A DNA stretch of 38,258 nt from Geobacter sp. (GCA_027356255.1 DAIEGL010000253.1:1-38258), one strand, 5' to 3'; shown: positions 27,817 through 37,593, counted from the stretch's first letter. Numbers and translations are program-made. Notes: generated by a model not told the origin, from the sequence alone.

Positions 27817-30048
27817 ATGACAGATTCCAAAAAGAAGAGTGCCCTCCGTCCCCCCTGTAAATATTACTTGTTGCTTACTGCCCTTGTCTGGACGCTCCTG
27901 ATGGCCGCCTCGTTCGCCTGGAACCTGCGTCATGAAAAAGAGGAGGCATCGGCCGTGAATGGAGCGGGTGAGCATTTCTCTCCCCCGGGAGGACGTCTGT
28001 TGCCTCTTGCAGCGGGGCATCTCTTTCTGTTTCTGGTGGGGGTGGCCGGTCTCGGCATGGGCGCCGCCAGGATCAGGAAAAGCGAAGACGAACGCAGCCG
28101 GGTTGAGGAGGCGCTCAGACGCGCGCTTGAGCTGTCCGGCATCGTCCTCGACGCCACCAACGACGCCATCTGTATTATCGACGCCGCCAGTTGCAGGATC
28201 GAAGGGGCCAATCATGCCTTTCTCAAGGGGGTCGGCCTGCGCGAAGAAGAAGTGCTGGGGAAAACCTGCCATGCGGTGACGCACGACAGCAGCGAACCTT
28301 GCTCATCCCCCGACCATACCTGCCCCCTGCGGAACACCCTCGGCACCGGGACCGTTTCCATGGCTGAACATCTCCATTACAACCAGGAAGGGGAGAAGCT
28401 TTATGTGGAGGTGATCACCTATCCGATCCTCGACGGGGAGGGACAGGTCAGGCGGGTCCTGCATGTGGCGCGGGACGTATCCGAACGCAGAAGGGCGGAG
28501 GAGCTGTTGCGGGAATCGGAGAACAGTTACCGCGCCATTTTCGAAAATACCGGCGCTGCGATGATCATTGTTGCCGAAGACACGACCATCTCCATGATGA
28601 ACAGGGAGTTTGAAAAGCTGAGCGGCTACTTCAAGGAGGAGGTCGAGGGTATCAGGTGCTGGACCGATTTCGTCTGCCGGGACGAGCTGGACAAAATGAT
28701 CGAATTCCACCGCCTGCGGCGGATTGACCCGGACGCTGCGCCGAAAAGCTATGAATTCCGCTTCATCGCTGCCGGAGGAGGGGTCAAGGAGGTTTCGGCA
28801 AACTGGGCGGTGATACCGGGGACGAACAAGAGCGTCGGTTCGTTGCTGGATATTACGGAGCACAAGCGGATCGAGGCGGCGTTGCGGGAGAGCGAAGCGA
28901 CCCTTGCCATGGCGCAGAAAATCTCCCACCTGGGGAGCTGGGAATGGGATGTGGAGGCGGATGCCTTCAAATGGTCCGATGAGATGTACCGCATCAGCGG
29001 CATGGACCCCCGGGAGTTCACGGTAACTTATGAGGCTTTTCTGGACATGGTGCACCCGCAGGACAAGGAGGCTGTCAACCGTGCCGTGAACGAGGCCCTC
29101 TACGCGCAGAAGGCGTATCGCATCGATTACCGCATCGTGCTGCCTGACGGGAGAATGCGGATGGTGGACGGCCAGGGAGAGGTGGTCTTCGATGAGGCCG
29201 GCAAGCCGATCCGCATGGTCGGCACCACTCAGGATGTCACCTGGCGCAAAGAGGCCGAAGAGGCGCTGAGGAAATCGGAGGAAAAATTTTCCAAGGCGTT
29301 CCATGCGAGCCCGGATTGGATTGCCATAACCCGGGTCGGAGACGGAAACTATCTCGAGGTGAACGACGCCTTCCTCGGCATTACCGGTTACGGCCGGGAG
29401 GAGGTGATCGGCCGCACTTCCAACGAACTGGGAATCTGGGCCAACCAGCAGGACCGGATCACGATGCTGAAGCTCCTCAACGAGCACGGCCTGGTGCGCA
29501 ACCTGGAGGTGGAGTTCAGGATCAAGAGCGGAGAGCCCCGCACCATGCTCTGGTCTGCGGATGTGATGGAATACAACGGTGAAGCCTGCCTGATCACCAT
29601 CGCCCGGGACGTGACCGAGCAGCGCTACTTGGAGAAGGAGCTCTTGAAGAGCCAGGCACAGCTGTACATGAAGCACGAAGAGTTGAAGAACCTCTTCAAC
29701 CAGATGGAAAACATCAGGCGGGAGTGGGAACAGACCCTGGATTGCATCGCCGACATGTTCATCCTTACCGACCACGAAGGGCGGATCAAGCGGTTCAACC
29801 GCGCCGTGGAGGACTTCACCGGCAAGACGCACCGTGACATTGTAGGCAGCGAATGGGGCGCGTTCCTGGCCGAGCATGGGCTCAAGGCCAACATCGACAG
29901 TCCCGGCATGGAAATTTACAACGGTGCCGCGGACAAGTGGCTGGTGTTCAATTCGTACCCGTATGCCGATCCCCTGGGGGGAGGGAGCACGGGGATCGTC
30001 ATAACCATACATGATGCGAGCGGAGCCAGGAAGGCATGCAGGCATTGA
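27817..30048 (+). CDS. Membrane protein with five PAS domains and no kinase
   Basis: This 743-residue protein has two membrane helices (about 17-36 and 61-82). Five PAS/PAC units follow (about 105-230, 235-350, 360-480, 485-610 and 630-735), each ending in the usual linker pattern such as VARDVSERRRAEE, LDITEHKRIEAAL and IARDVTEQRYLEKEL. It stops at [13 protein letters not shown], exactly where the related downstream kinase continues into its histidine kinase core. No HisKA, ATPase, GGDEF, EAL or REC domain is present. PAS 1 carries Cys151, His152, His156, Cys162 and Cys169, a spacing seen in cofactor or metal sites. The stop overlaps the next gene's ATG by 13 bases, so it is likely a sensory partner of that kinase. 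Alternatively it is a kinase that lost its C-terminus. Confidence 0.85.
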   Translation: MTDSKKKSALRPPCKYYLLLTALVWTLLMAASFAWNLRHEKEEASAVNGAGEHFSPPGGRLLPLAAGHLFLFLVGVAGLGMGAARIRKSEDERSRVEEALRRALELSGIVLDATNDAICIIDAASCRIEGANHAFLKGVGLREEEVLGKTCHAVTHDSSEPCSSPDHTCPLRNTLGTGTVSMAEHLHYNQEGEKLYVEVITYPILDGEGQVRRVLHVARDVSERRRAEELLRESENSYRAIFENTGAAMIIVAEDTTISMMNREFEKLSGYFKEEVEGIRCWTDFVCRDELDKMIEFHRLRRIDPDAAPKSYEFRFIAAGGGVKEVSANWAVIPGTNKSVGSLLDITEHKRIEAALRESEATLAMAQKISHLGSWEWDVEADAFKWSDEMYRISGMDPREFTVTYEAFLDMVHPQDKEAVNRAVNEALYAQKAYRIDYRIVLPDGRMRMVDGQGEVVFDEAGKPIRMVGTTQDVTWRKEAEEALRKSEEKFSKAFHASPDWIAITRVGDGNYLEVNDAFLGITGYGREEVIGRTSNELGIWANQQDRITMLKLLNEHGLVRNLEVEFRIKSGEPRTMLWSADVMEYNGEACLITIARDVTEQRYLEKELLKSQAQLYMKHEELKNLFNQMENIRREWEQTLDCIADMFILTDHEGRIKRFNRAVEDFTGKTHRDIVGSEWGAFLAEHGLKANIDSPGMEIYNGAADKWLVFNSYPYADPLGGGSTGIVITIHDASGARKACRH

Positions 30049-33000
30049 GTATCAAATCCAGGATGACTTTGGCCGTTTCCGTGCTGGTGGCGGTTGTGCT
30101 CTCCGTATCAGGCTTTATTGCCCTCTCCTATTTTCGCAGCGAGCTCAAGGAAACCATATCCGGCCAGCAGCTCACCCTCATCACTTCCGTTGCCGAAAAT
30201 CTGGACCACAGCCTCGCCCAGTCCCGTGATGAACTCGCAGAAATCGCGAAGAGCGTCACCCCGGATATGCTCGCGGATGGAGAGAGGTCCCAGCGCTTTC
30301 TCGACGGCCGGGGGAAGAACGAAATCAGGTTCGACAACGGCATCTTCCTCCTGTCCCGGGAAGGGAGGCTGATTGCGGAGACCCCATTCCTCCCCGGCTG
30401 GAGGGGGCGCGACTTCTCGTTCCGCGCCTACTTCAAAAAGGTTGCGGAAACCGGCAGGCCCTGCATCTCCGATCCTTATGTCTCCAGCCAGGCGCACCGG
30501 CACCCGGCCATCATGTTTGCGGCCCCCGTTCTCGACGCCAAGGGGGAACTCGCGGCGGTCCTGGCCGGGAGCGTCGATCTGCAGAACGACAATTTTCTCG
30601 GAAAACTCTCCCGGCTCAAGGTAGGGCGGAGCGGTTACCTCTCCCTCTATACCGCCGACGGGGTCGTCATTGCCCATCCCGACCGGAGCCGGACCATGAA
30701 TAAGGTCGCCCCCTCCGGGAAAGGCGCCCTCCTCGGCTCGGCGCTGGCAGGCTTCGAAGGGAGCGATGAAAGGGTGAACGGATCTGGGGTGCCGGTCCTC
30801 TCGTCGTTCAAGCACCTGCGGGAGGTGGACTGGGTGCTGGCCGCCAACTATCCGCAGTCGGAGGCGTATGCCGCCATCTACAGGGCGCAGCGGTACTTCT
30901 GCTGGGCGCTCGGCGCAATGGTGGTCCTCTCCGTGTTCCCCGCCTGGTTCCTGATGCAGCGGATGACCGCCCCTCTCCTGCTCTTCACCAGGCATGTGCG
31001 GGAATTGCCCGGCAGGGAAGGGGATGAAAGGTTTGCTGCGGTCACTGCCGGGGGGGAGATCGGCGCCCTTGCCGAGACGTTCAACACCATGGTCCGGGAG
31101 TTGGACAGGAAACAGGCGGCGTTGCGGGAGAGTGCGGAGCTTTACCGGATCGTCGCCCGGTTCGCCTCCGAACTGGCCGTATGGCGCGCCCCGGACAATT
31201 CCATCCGCTACATCTCCGAAAACTGCCTGGAGCTTACCGGCTATGGGGAGGAGGCGTTTTATGCCTCCCCGGAGCTGATCGATGAAATCGTCCATCCGGA
31301 GGACCGGCGGCGCTGGCTGCGCCACACGCTGGACAGGGACGAGAACGGGGTTACCCGGCCGCTCGATATCCGCATCGTCACCAGGGGTGGGGAGGTGCGC
31401 TGGCTGAACCATACCTGCCACACTATCTACGGTTCAGACGGCGAGTTTTTCGGGGTCCGCGGCAGTTTCAGGGACATCACCCCGCGCAAACGGCTGGAGA
31501 AAGAGCTCCAGACGCAGAAGGAATTTGCCGAAAGCCTGCTGGAAAACGCCACCGTTCCCATTTGCGTGGTTGACGCCGGGCACCGTGTCATAAGCTGGAA
31601 CAGGGCGTGCGAAGAGCTCACCGGGGTGGAGCGGCCGGAGGTCGTAGGCTCCGACCTCCTCTGGAAAGCCTTCTACGACCATGAGCGGCCGACGCTGGCG
31701 GACATACTGATCGACGGCAACTGCGAAAAACTCGCCCAATATTACGAAGTCTACTCGAAGTCCCCCTTCCTCGCCGAGGGTATGCAGGCCGAGGGGTGGT
31801 TTCCCGGCCTCAAGGGGGTGGACCGATACCTCTGCTTTGACGCCGCCCCCATTCGCAACGGGAAGGGGGAGCTGGTCGCGGTCATAGAGACGCTGCACGA
31901 CATCACTCCGCGTAAGAAGGCGGAGCGGGAGCTCAGCAAGAGCCGGGCCGAACTCATGGTCAGGCACGAACAGCTGTCGAACCTCTTCTCCCAGGTGGAG
32001 ATCGCCAAGAAGGAATGGGAGCGGACCCTCGACTGCACCGGCGAACTGGTCATGCTCGTCAACAACTCCGGGCGGATCAGGAGGTGCAACCGTGCGGTCG
32101 GGGAGCTCGCGGGGATCTCCTACGACCGGATCATCGGCGCGGACTGGCAGGAGATCGTCCTGACCCCGGAGATGGACGCCGGCCGCTTTAACGGCCAGAG
32201 CGGAGAACTATATCACCGTGCGACCGGACGCTGGTATTATCTCGCCTCGTATCCCTTCAAGGAGGGGGACGCGCTGGAGGTCTCCGGGGCCGTAGTGACC
32301 CTCCACGATACCACGGAGGTGAAACGGGTCTCGGCCGCCCTGGAAAATGCCTATGCCGAGCTGAAGGCGACCCACGCCCAGATGCTGCAGAAGGAGAAAA
32401 TGGCCTCCATCGGCCAGCTTGCCGCCGGCGTGGCCCACGAGATCAACAACCCGATCGGCTTTGTCTCCTGCAACCTGGGGACGCTCGACAAATATGTGGG
32501 AAGGATGAAGGAGTTCATCTCCCTCCTGGAAGAAAAAATCGCCCCGATCGCCCTTCCCGAGGTGCTGTCCGAGCTGGCAGGGAAAAAGAAGGGTCTCAAG
32601 CTGGAGTACGTGATGGGAGATGCGGTGGCGCTCATCCGGGAATCGCTCGAAGGTTCCGAACGGGTGCGCAAGATCGTAGCTGACCTGAAGAGCTTCTCCC
32701 GTTTGGACGAGGCGGAGCACAAGCAGGCGAACATCAACGAATGCCTGGAGAGCACCATCAACATAGTCTGGAACGAGATCAAATACAAGGCGACCCTGAA
32801 GCGGGAATTCGGCGAACTCCCCCAGCTGAAATGCCATCCGCAGCAGCTGAACCAGGTATTCATGAATCTTCTTGTCAACGCCGCCTATGCCATCGAGAAG
32901 CAGGGGGAGATAACCGTCAGGAGCCGGTACGCGGACGGTTCGATCCTTGTCTCCATATCCGACACCGGCTGCGGCATCCCCGCGGAGATCAGGGACAGGA

Positions 33001-33161
33001 TCTTCGAGCCGTTCTTCACCACCAAGGAGGTGGGGAAGGGGACCGGCCTGGGGCTCTCCATCTCCTACGACATCGTCAAGAAGCATGGCGGCGAGATAAG
33101 CGTGGCGAGCGAGGTGGGGGAAGGGGCCACCTTCACGGTCCGGTTGCCGGTCGTGGAATGA
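30036..33161 (+). CDS. dCache-HAMP-PAS hybrid-free sensor histidine kinase
   Basis: This 1041-residue inner-membrane kinase has a membrane helix (about 10-30), a periplasmic double-Cache sensor (about 35-280; [20 protein letters not shown] and [10 protein letters not shown] are typical), a second helix (about 285-308), and a HAMP segment (about 308-362). Three PAS domains (about 370-485, 500-625 and 645-765) follow. The phospho-accepting His801 lies in [14 protein letters not shown]. The ATPase domain has an N box ([14 protein letters not shown]), G1 (SDTGCGIP), an F box ([19 protein letters not shown]) and G2. No receiver domain is attached. The ligand is unknown; dCache domains often bind amino acids, amines or organic acids. 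It is coupled to the PAS-only gene upstream. Confidence 0.94.
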   Translation: MQALSIKSRMTLAVSVLVAVVLSVSGFIALSYFRSELKETISGQQLTLITSVAENLDHSLAQSRDELAEIAKSVTPDMLADGERSQRFLDGRGKNEIRFDNGIFLLSREGRLIAETPFLPGWRGRDFSFRAYFKKVAETGRPCISDPYVSSQAHRHPAIMFAAPVLDAKGELAAVLAGSVDLQNDNFLGKLSRLKVGRSGYLSLYTADGVVIAHPDRSRTMNKVAPSGKGALLGSALAGFEGSDERVNGSGVPVLSSFKHLREVDWVLAANYPQSEAYAAIYRAQRYFCWALGAMVVLSVFPAWFLMQRMTAPLLLFTRHVRELPGREGDERFAAVTAGGEIGALAETFNTMVRELDRKQAALRESAELYRIVARFASELAVWRAPDNSIRYISENCLELTGYGEEAFYASPELIDEIVHPEDRRRWLRHTLDRDENGVTRPLDIRIVTRGGEVRWLNHTCHTIYGSDGEFFGVRGSFRDITPRKRLEKELQTQKEFAESLLENATVPICVVDAGHRVISWNRACEELTGVERPEVVGSDLLWKAFYDHERPTLADILIDGNCEKLAQYYEVYSKSPFLAEGMQAEGWFPGLKGVDRYLCFDAAPIRNGKGELVAVIETLHDITPRKKAERELSKSRAELMVRHEQLSNLFSQVEIAKKEWERTLDCTGELVMLVNNSGRIRRCNRAVGELAGISYDRIIGADWQEIVLTPEMDAGRFNGQSGELYHRATGRWYYLASYPFKEGDALEVSGAVVTLHDTTEVKRVSAALENAYAELKATHAQMLQKEKMASIGQLAAGVAHEINNPIGFVSCNLGTLDKYVGRMKEFISLLEEKIAPIALPEVLSELAGKKKGLKLEYVMGDAVALIRESLEGSERVRKIVADLKSFSRLDEAEHKQANINECLESTINIVWNEIKYKATLKREFGELPQLKCHPQQLNQVFMNLLVNAAYAIEKQGEITVRSRYADGSILVSISDTGCGIPAEIRDRIFEPFFTTKEVGKGTGLGLSISYDIVKKHGGEISVASEVGEGATFTVRLPVVE

Positions 33162-33349
33162 ACAAATAACAACCCAAAGATGCACGCCTCCTGATATCGG
33201 AAATCCGCTTTCCCTGCCATTACCCCCCCCACTGAATCAGCCCCGTAAACATCACCTGAAACTCAAGCTTTGCCCCCCGAAACCGATAAGAAGTTCATCA
33301 AATGGGTGACGTCAGTCGGCCACGGAAGGAATAGGGGAGCTTTGTTTTT
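33162..33349. other. Gap between the two kinase genes
   Basis: No gene, terminator or convincing promoter was seen. A long C-run lies near 33226. The downstream gene may be read from the upstream transcript or from an unrecognised promoter. Confidence 0.4.
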
Positions 33350-34777
33350 ATGAACAATACCGCATCAATGGAAACTGCCACCAACATGGCGACTGCCAAC
33401 CAAATATCCCCCTTGCGCATGTTCACCTCTCTGCTGGTCGTTCTCTTCATGGCCGAAGCGATAATCATGTTCACGCTGCCGTTGTTATTTTCCGCCGATG
33501 TCGATCCGGTGGAAAACCTCGCCGACTCCGTCGTTCTCGTTATCCTCAGTGCCCCGTTTATCTGGTCCCTGATCGTCCGTCCACTGCGTAACGCCGTGAC
33601 GGCGGAGGCAACCTGGGCCAACGCGTTGCTGGAGCATGTTATTGACGGCGTGGTCATTTTCGACGACCGGGGGGTCATAATCTCGTGCAATCCCGCTACC
33701 GAGGCCATGTTCGGTCATACCACCAGGGAAGTAATCGGGCAGCGTCTGGATTCACTGTTGCATGCATCAAGCGACAGCGGTGGACATGGCCTGCATCTCC
33801 TTGGGATGTCCGATTCCCCATACGATATTTGCCGTATCAGCCATGACGTGCTCGGCCGTCGCAAAGATGGCAGCGTCTTTCACATGGATCTTTCCGTGAG
33901 CAAGGTCAATCTGGCGGGTAAGGTCTCGTTCATCGGGATCATTCGGGACATCACCGAACGGAAGCGGATCGAGCTGGAGCTGACGGAGACCCAGGCGAAG
34001 TTTCTCCAGCAGGAAAAGATGGCGTCCATCGGCCAGCTCGCCGCGGGGGTGGCCCACGAGATCAACAACCCCATCGGCTTCATCTCCAGCAATCTGGGCA
34101 CCCTGGGGAAATACGCGACAAGGTTTACCGGCTTCATAAAAGCCCAGGCCGATGTCCTTTCCGGGATGAAATCGGCGGAGGAGCTGGCGGAAGAGAGAAA
34201 ACGGCTGAAGATAGACCACATCCTGGCCGATGTGGAGGGGTTGATCCGGGAGTCCCTGGACGGCGCAGACCGGGTGAGAAAGATCGTGGCCGATCTGAAG
34301 AGCTTTTCGCGGGTGGATGAAGCGGAATGCAAATATGCCGACCTCAACGAATGCCTGGCGAGCACCATCAACATAGTCTGGAACGAGCTGAAGTACAAGG
34401 CAGAGCTGGTCCGGGATTTCGGGGAGATCCCGCAGGTGAAATGCTATCCCCAGCAGCTGAACCAGGTCTTCATGAACCTTTTGGTCAACGCCGCCCATGC
34501 CATCGACCGGCACGGGGAGATCACGGTCAGGAGCTGGGGGACGCCTGGAAGCGTATGCGTCTCGGTGAGCGATACCGGCTGCGGCATCCCCAAGGAGCAG
34601 ATAAACAGGATTTTCGAGCCGTTCTTCACCACCAAGGAGGTGGGGAAGGGGACCGGCCTGGGGCTTTCCATCTCCTATGACATTGTGAAAAAGCATAACG
34701 GCGAGATCTCGGTCCAGAGCGAGGTGGGAAAGGGGACAACCTTCACCGTGACCATACCGGCCGTTTTGGGGGGGTAG
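33350..34777 (+). CDS. PAS-domain sensor histidine kinase
   Basis: This 475-residue kinase has two membrane helices (about 22-44 and 60-78) with a very short loop, so it probably senses inside the membrane or cytoplasm. A PAS domain (about 90-205, ending [18 protein letters not shown]) is followed by a HisKA domain with His236 and an ATPase domain with N, G1, F and G2 boxes. The core is strikingly similar to that of the preceding kinase; the F box region is identical over 53 bases (33003-33055 and 34613-34665). The stop lies one base before the GTG of the REC-PAS gene, so the kinase and regulator are a pair. An ATG at 33368 is a second possible start. Confidence 0.93.
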   Translation: MNNTASMETATNMATANQISPLRMFTSLLVVLFMAEAIIMFTLPLLFSADVDPVENLADSVVLVILSAPFIWSLIVRPLRNAVTAEATWANALLEHVIDGVVIFDDRGVIISCNPATEAMFGHTTREVIGQRLDSLLHASSDSGGHGLHLLGMSDSPYDICRISHDVLGRRKDGSVFHMDLSVSKVNLAGKVSFIGIIRDITERKRIELELTETQAKFLQQEKMASIGQLAAGVAHEINNPIGFISSNLGTLGKYATRFTGFIKAQADVLSGMKSAEELAEERKRLKIDHILADVEGLIRESLDGADRVRKIVADLKSFSRVDEAECKYADLNECLASTINIVWNELKYKAELVRDFGEIPQVKCYPQQLNQVFMNLLVNAAHAIDRHGEITVRSWGTPGSVCVSVSDTGCGIPKEQINRIFEPFFTTKEVGKGTGLGLSISYDIVKKHNGEISVQSEVGKGTTFTVTIPAVLGG

Positions 34778-34778
34778 C

Positions 34779-35621
34779 GTGGAGCAGGTAAGAATCCTCT
34801 GCGTCGATGACGAGGTGAACGTCCTGAAGGCGGTGGAGCGCGTCTTCCTCGATGAGGAGTACGAGATCCTGAGCGCGGAGTCGGCCGCCGCCGGTCTCGA
34901 CGTGCTGGAAAAGAGCGGGCCGGTGCAGATAGTCATCTCCGACTACCGCATGCCGGGGATGAACGGGGTCGATTTCCTGAGCGAGGTCTGCCGCAGATGG
35001 CCGGAAACGGTGCGGATCGTCCTTTCCGGCTATGCGGATACGTCGGCGGTTGTCTCAGCCATCAACGAGGGGCAGATCTACAAGTTCATCCCGAAGCCGT
35101 GGAACGACGACGAGTTGAAGGTGACCATCGCCAACTCCATTGAACGTTATTTCCTCAGGCAGAAGAATTCCCAGCTCATGGCCGAGCTGAAGGGGAAAAA
35201 CGAGGAGCTGGAAAGGATCAACAGCGACCTGGAGCAGCGCATCGTCGAGAAGAGCGGCCGGGCCATGTTCCAGTACAAGATACTGACCCTTTCCCAGAAC
35301 ATCCTCGACGCGCTCCCCGTGGGGGTAATCGGCATCGACACCGACGGCGTCATCGTCCAGTGCAATCGGATGGCAACGGACCTGCTCAACTGCAACGACA
35401 ACGAGTGCCTGGCGGCTCCGTGCCGGGACCGGCTTCCTCCCGAACTCCACGCCTTCGTGAAGGGGATCGACGGTTGCCGGTACGTGCGCAGCCGCATCTC
35501 CCTGAACGGCAGAGAACTGCTGGCAACGGGGGGGTACATGAAATGCCGGGAACAGGAAGGGATAATCCTGGTGCTTGACCGCTACGAGTCGGACATGAAG
35601 GGGAAAAAGAGCGATGATTGA
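34779..35621 (+). CDS. REC-PAS response regulator
   Basis: This 280-residue cytoplasmic protein starts with GTG, one base after the previous stop. The receiver domain (about 1-125) has the acidic pair Asp10-Asp11, phospho-acceptor Asp55 (VISDYRMPGMNG), Ser83 and Lys106 in a KPW motif typical of RpfG-type receivers. A coiled coil (about 128-165) precedes a PAS domain (about 170-275, ILDALPVGVIGIDTDGVIVQCNRMA). No DNA-binding or enzyme domain is present, so its output is likely protein interaction, perhaps with the next gene's product. It overlaps that gene by eight bases. Confidence 0.9.
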   Translation: MEQVRILCVDDEVNVLKAVERVFLDEEYEILSAESAAAGLDVLEKSGPVQIVISDYRMPGMNGVDFLSEVCRRWPETVRIVLSGYADTSAVVSAINEGQIYKFIPKPWNDDELKVTIANSIERYFLRQKNSQLMAELKGKNEELERINSDLEQRIVEKSGRAMFQYKILTLSQNILDALPVGVIGIDTDGVIVQCNRMATDLLNCNDNECLAAPCRDRLPPELHAFVKGIDGCRYVRSRISLNGRELLATGGYMKCREQEGIILVLDRYESDMKGKKSDD

Positions 35622-36933
35622 GAACAGCACAGAAGACGCATTGAAAGTCCTCCTCGTCGACGACGAGATGAACATCCTGCTGGCCCTGAAGCGCCTCCTG
35701 ATGGATGAGGAGTTCGATGTCATTACCGCATCCTCCGGCGCCGAAGCCCTTGAGATGCTCGACCGTGTCGGGGATGTGGCCCTGATAGTCTCGGACCAGC
35801 GCATGCCCGGCCTTTCCGGCGCCGAATTCCTGGAACGGGCGCGAGACGTCGCCCCCGACGCCGCCCGGATGGTCCTGACCGGTTATGCCGATGTGGCGGC
35901 GGCCGTGGACGCCATCAACAAGGGTGGGGCGCATCGTTACCTGAACAAGCCGTGGGATGACGCGGAGCTCTTGAGGTCGGTCCGGGAAGCGGTCGAAAAA
36001 TACCGGCTCGTCCGGGAAAACCGCCGGCTCACGGAGACGGTCAAGCGCCAGAACGCGGAGCTGAAGGACTGGAATGCGAACCTGAAAATCCGGGTGCTGG
36101 AGCAGACCAGCCAGATAAGAAGGAAGAACGAGGAGCTGCATGGCCTGAACAGCAGGCTGAAACGGAACTACGGCGACTCCATCCTGGCGTTTTCCCGGCT
36201 CATCGAACTGCGGGACCGGGAGGTCAGGAACCACTCCGGCAACGTGGCGAAGCTCTCCGCGTTCATGGCCGAAGACATGGGGCTTAAGGCGGAGGAGATC
36301 GAGACGGTCAGGGTCTCTTCCCTCCTCCACGACATCGGGAAGATCGGCGTATCCGATCTCTTGCTGCAAAAAGGCGAGGGGGAGATGACGGAGCGGGAGC
36401 GGGAGGCATACGTCCAGCACACCGTCAGGGGGCAGGCGGCCATTGATTCCATCGAGGATCTGCGCGGTGCGGGGCTCCTCGTCCGCCATCACCACGAATG
36501 CTACGACGGCAGCGGGTTTCCCGACCGGCTGCGGGGGGAGGATATCCCGCTCGGCGCGAGGATCATCGCCATGGCAGACCATGTGGACCGGAGCGTCAGA
36601 AAGCTGTCCGGCGACGACCTGCCGGAGCTCGTCCTGGCCGACGTGGAGCCGTGGTTGGGGAAGAGATTCGATCCCCGCCTCTTCCCCTTCCTGGAGAGGG
36701 GGGTGCGGGAGTGTTACGGGGCGTTATCGTCCGCGGCCGAAATGACGGAGATGGAGTGCCGGCCGGCCGATCTCCTGGCGGGGATGGTCCTGGCCCGCGA
36801 CCTGTGCAGCGGCACCGGCATCCTCCTCCTCGGCAGGGGGGCTGTGCTGGACATCGAAAAGATAGCGGCGCTCAAGCGCTACTACCGCATCGATCCGCCG
36901 GCTGACGGGGTCTTTGTCCTGGTCAGGAGGTAG
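35614..36933 (+). CDS. REC-HD-GYP response regulator, probable c-di-GMP phosphodiesterase
   Basis: This 439-residue RpfG-type protein has a receiver domain (Asp61, Lys112) and a coiled coil (about 135-185). An HD-GYP domain (about 185-355) follows, with His207, the His239-Asp240 pair (LLHDIGKIG) and His292-294, then DGSGFP instead of DGSGYP at 298-303. Metal ligands look complete, so it may hydrolyse c-di-GMP. The usual region after the last motif (DA...RPYR) is shortened and reads DRSVRK, while the later FDP is retained. A C-terminal domain (about 365-439, with LLAGMVLARDL and GAVLDIEKIAALKRYY) is common in Geobacter RpfG-like proteins. The next gene's ribosome binding site lies within its last codons. 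Confidence 0.88.
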   Translation: MIENSTEDALKVLLVDDEMNILLALKRLLMDEEFDVITASSGAEALEMLDRVGDVALIVSDQRMPGLSGAEFLERARDVAPDAARMVLTGYADVAAAVDAINKGGAHRYLNKPWDDAELLRSVREAVEKYRLVRENRRLTETVKRQNAELKDWNANLKIRVLEQTSQIRRKNEELHGLNSRLKRNYGDSILAFSRLIELRDREVRNHSGNVAKLSAFMAEDMGLKAEEIETVRVSSLLHDIGKIGVSDLLLQKGEGEMTEREREAYVQHTVRGQAAIDSIEDLRGAGLLVRHHHECYDGSGFPDRLRGEDIPLGARIIAMADHVDRSVRKLSGDDLPELVLADVEPWLGKRFDPRLFPFLERGVRECYGALSSAAEMTEMECRPADLLAGMVLARDLCSGTGILLLGRGAVLDIEKIAALKRYYRIDPPADGVFVLVRR

Positions 36934-36937
36934 CGCT

Positions 36938-37495
36938 TTGATCGAGTACGACGAAACCGCCCGGCGGATGGTGCTGAAACTGGTCTACTACGGACCGGCG
37001 CTCTCCGGCAAGACCACAAATCTCTTGCGCCTGCACGACATGCTGGCGCAGGAGGGGCGGGGTGAGCTTATGGTGCTGGACACTACGGATGACCGTACCA
37101 TCTTCTTCGACCTCCTCCCCTTTTTCATCGTCGCCCCCAGCGGCCTGAAGATAAAGGTGAAGGTCCATACCGTTCCCGGCCAGGTAAAGCGTGACGCAAT
37201 GAGAAAGGCGGTGCTGCAAAGGGCCGACGGCGTGGTGTTCGTCGCCGATTCCCAGCTCGATGAATCGGCCAACAACTTCGCCAGCTTCGACAATCTGGAG
37301 AAAAACCTGGCGATCGTCGGCCTGGACATCGATAAGCTCCCGCTGGTGGTGCAGTTCAACAAGCGGGACCTGCCGGGGATCGTTTGCGAAGCGGATGTCC
37401 GGCGCCGCTGGGGGCCGACCGGAGTTCCGGTGTTTATGGCATCCGCCCTCAAGGGGTGGGGGTCGTGGAAACATTCGCCCGGCTGGCCGAGCTGA
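36938..37495 (+). CDS. MglA-like small GTPase, frameshifted near the end
   Basis: This open frame of 185 residues begins at a TTG with AGGAGG (36925-36930) seven bases upstream. It matches MglA-type Ras-like GTPases that control cell polarity and motility. P-loop GPALSGKT spans residues 19-26, the switch I Thr is in DDRTIFFDLLP, switch II reads HTVPGQ instead of DXXG (a known MglA trait), NKRD spans 141-144 and ASALKG 168-173. After Gly173 the frame becomes WGSWKHSPGWPS and stops. A different frame continues the family sequence (VGVVETFARLAEL) to 37593. A single G missing from the run at 37453-37456 explains this; restored length is 218 residues. It could be a mutation, a sequencing error or recoding. 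Confidence 0.85.
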   Translation: MIEYDETARRMVLKLVYYGPALSGKTTNLLRLHDMLAQEGRGELMVLDTTDDRTIFFDLLPFFIVAPSGLKIKVKVHTVPGQVKRDAMRKAVLQRADGVVFVADSQLDESANNFASFDNLEKNLAIVGLDIDKLPLVVQFNKRDLPGIVCEADVRRRWGPTGVPVFMASALKGWGSWKHSPGWPS

Positions 37496-37593
37496 CTTAC
37501 GACAATCTCGACCGGAGATACCGGCTCTTTGAGGAACACGGGCTCGGGCGCGCCGATTTCGTCGGCAGGCTGACGGTCAGGAGGGAAGGATGA
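37456..37593 (+). pseudogene. Displaced C-terminal part of the MglA-like GTPase
   Basis: This frame encodes 45 residues that complete the GTPase C-terminal helix (VETFARLAELTYDNLDRRY, then EHGLGRADFVGRLTVRREG). Its stop overlaps the next gene's ATG in an ATGA, as expected if it is the true end of the GTPase gene. Confidence 0.8.

Noticed and set aside
28303-30045. A 580-codon minus-strand frame, and similar long frames at 30108-31421, 32208-33185 and 33767-34936
   Set aside because: All lie opposite well-defined PAS and kinase domains, lack ribosome binding sites and have compositions expected from antisense of GC-rich genes.
27817-33161. The PAS-only protein and dCache kinase as one gene split by a frameshift
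   Set aside because: The downstream protein begins with its own membrane helix and periplasmic sensor, so a fusion would have an unlikely topology. The overlap looks like normal coupling.
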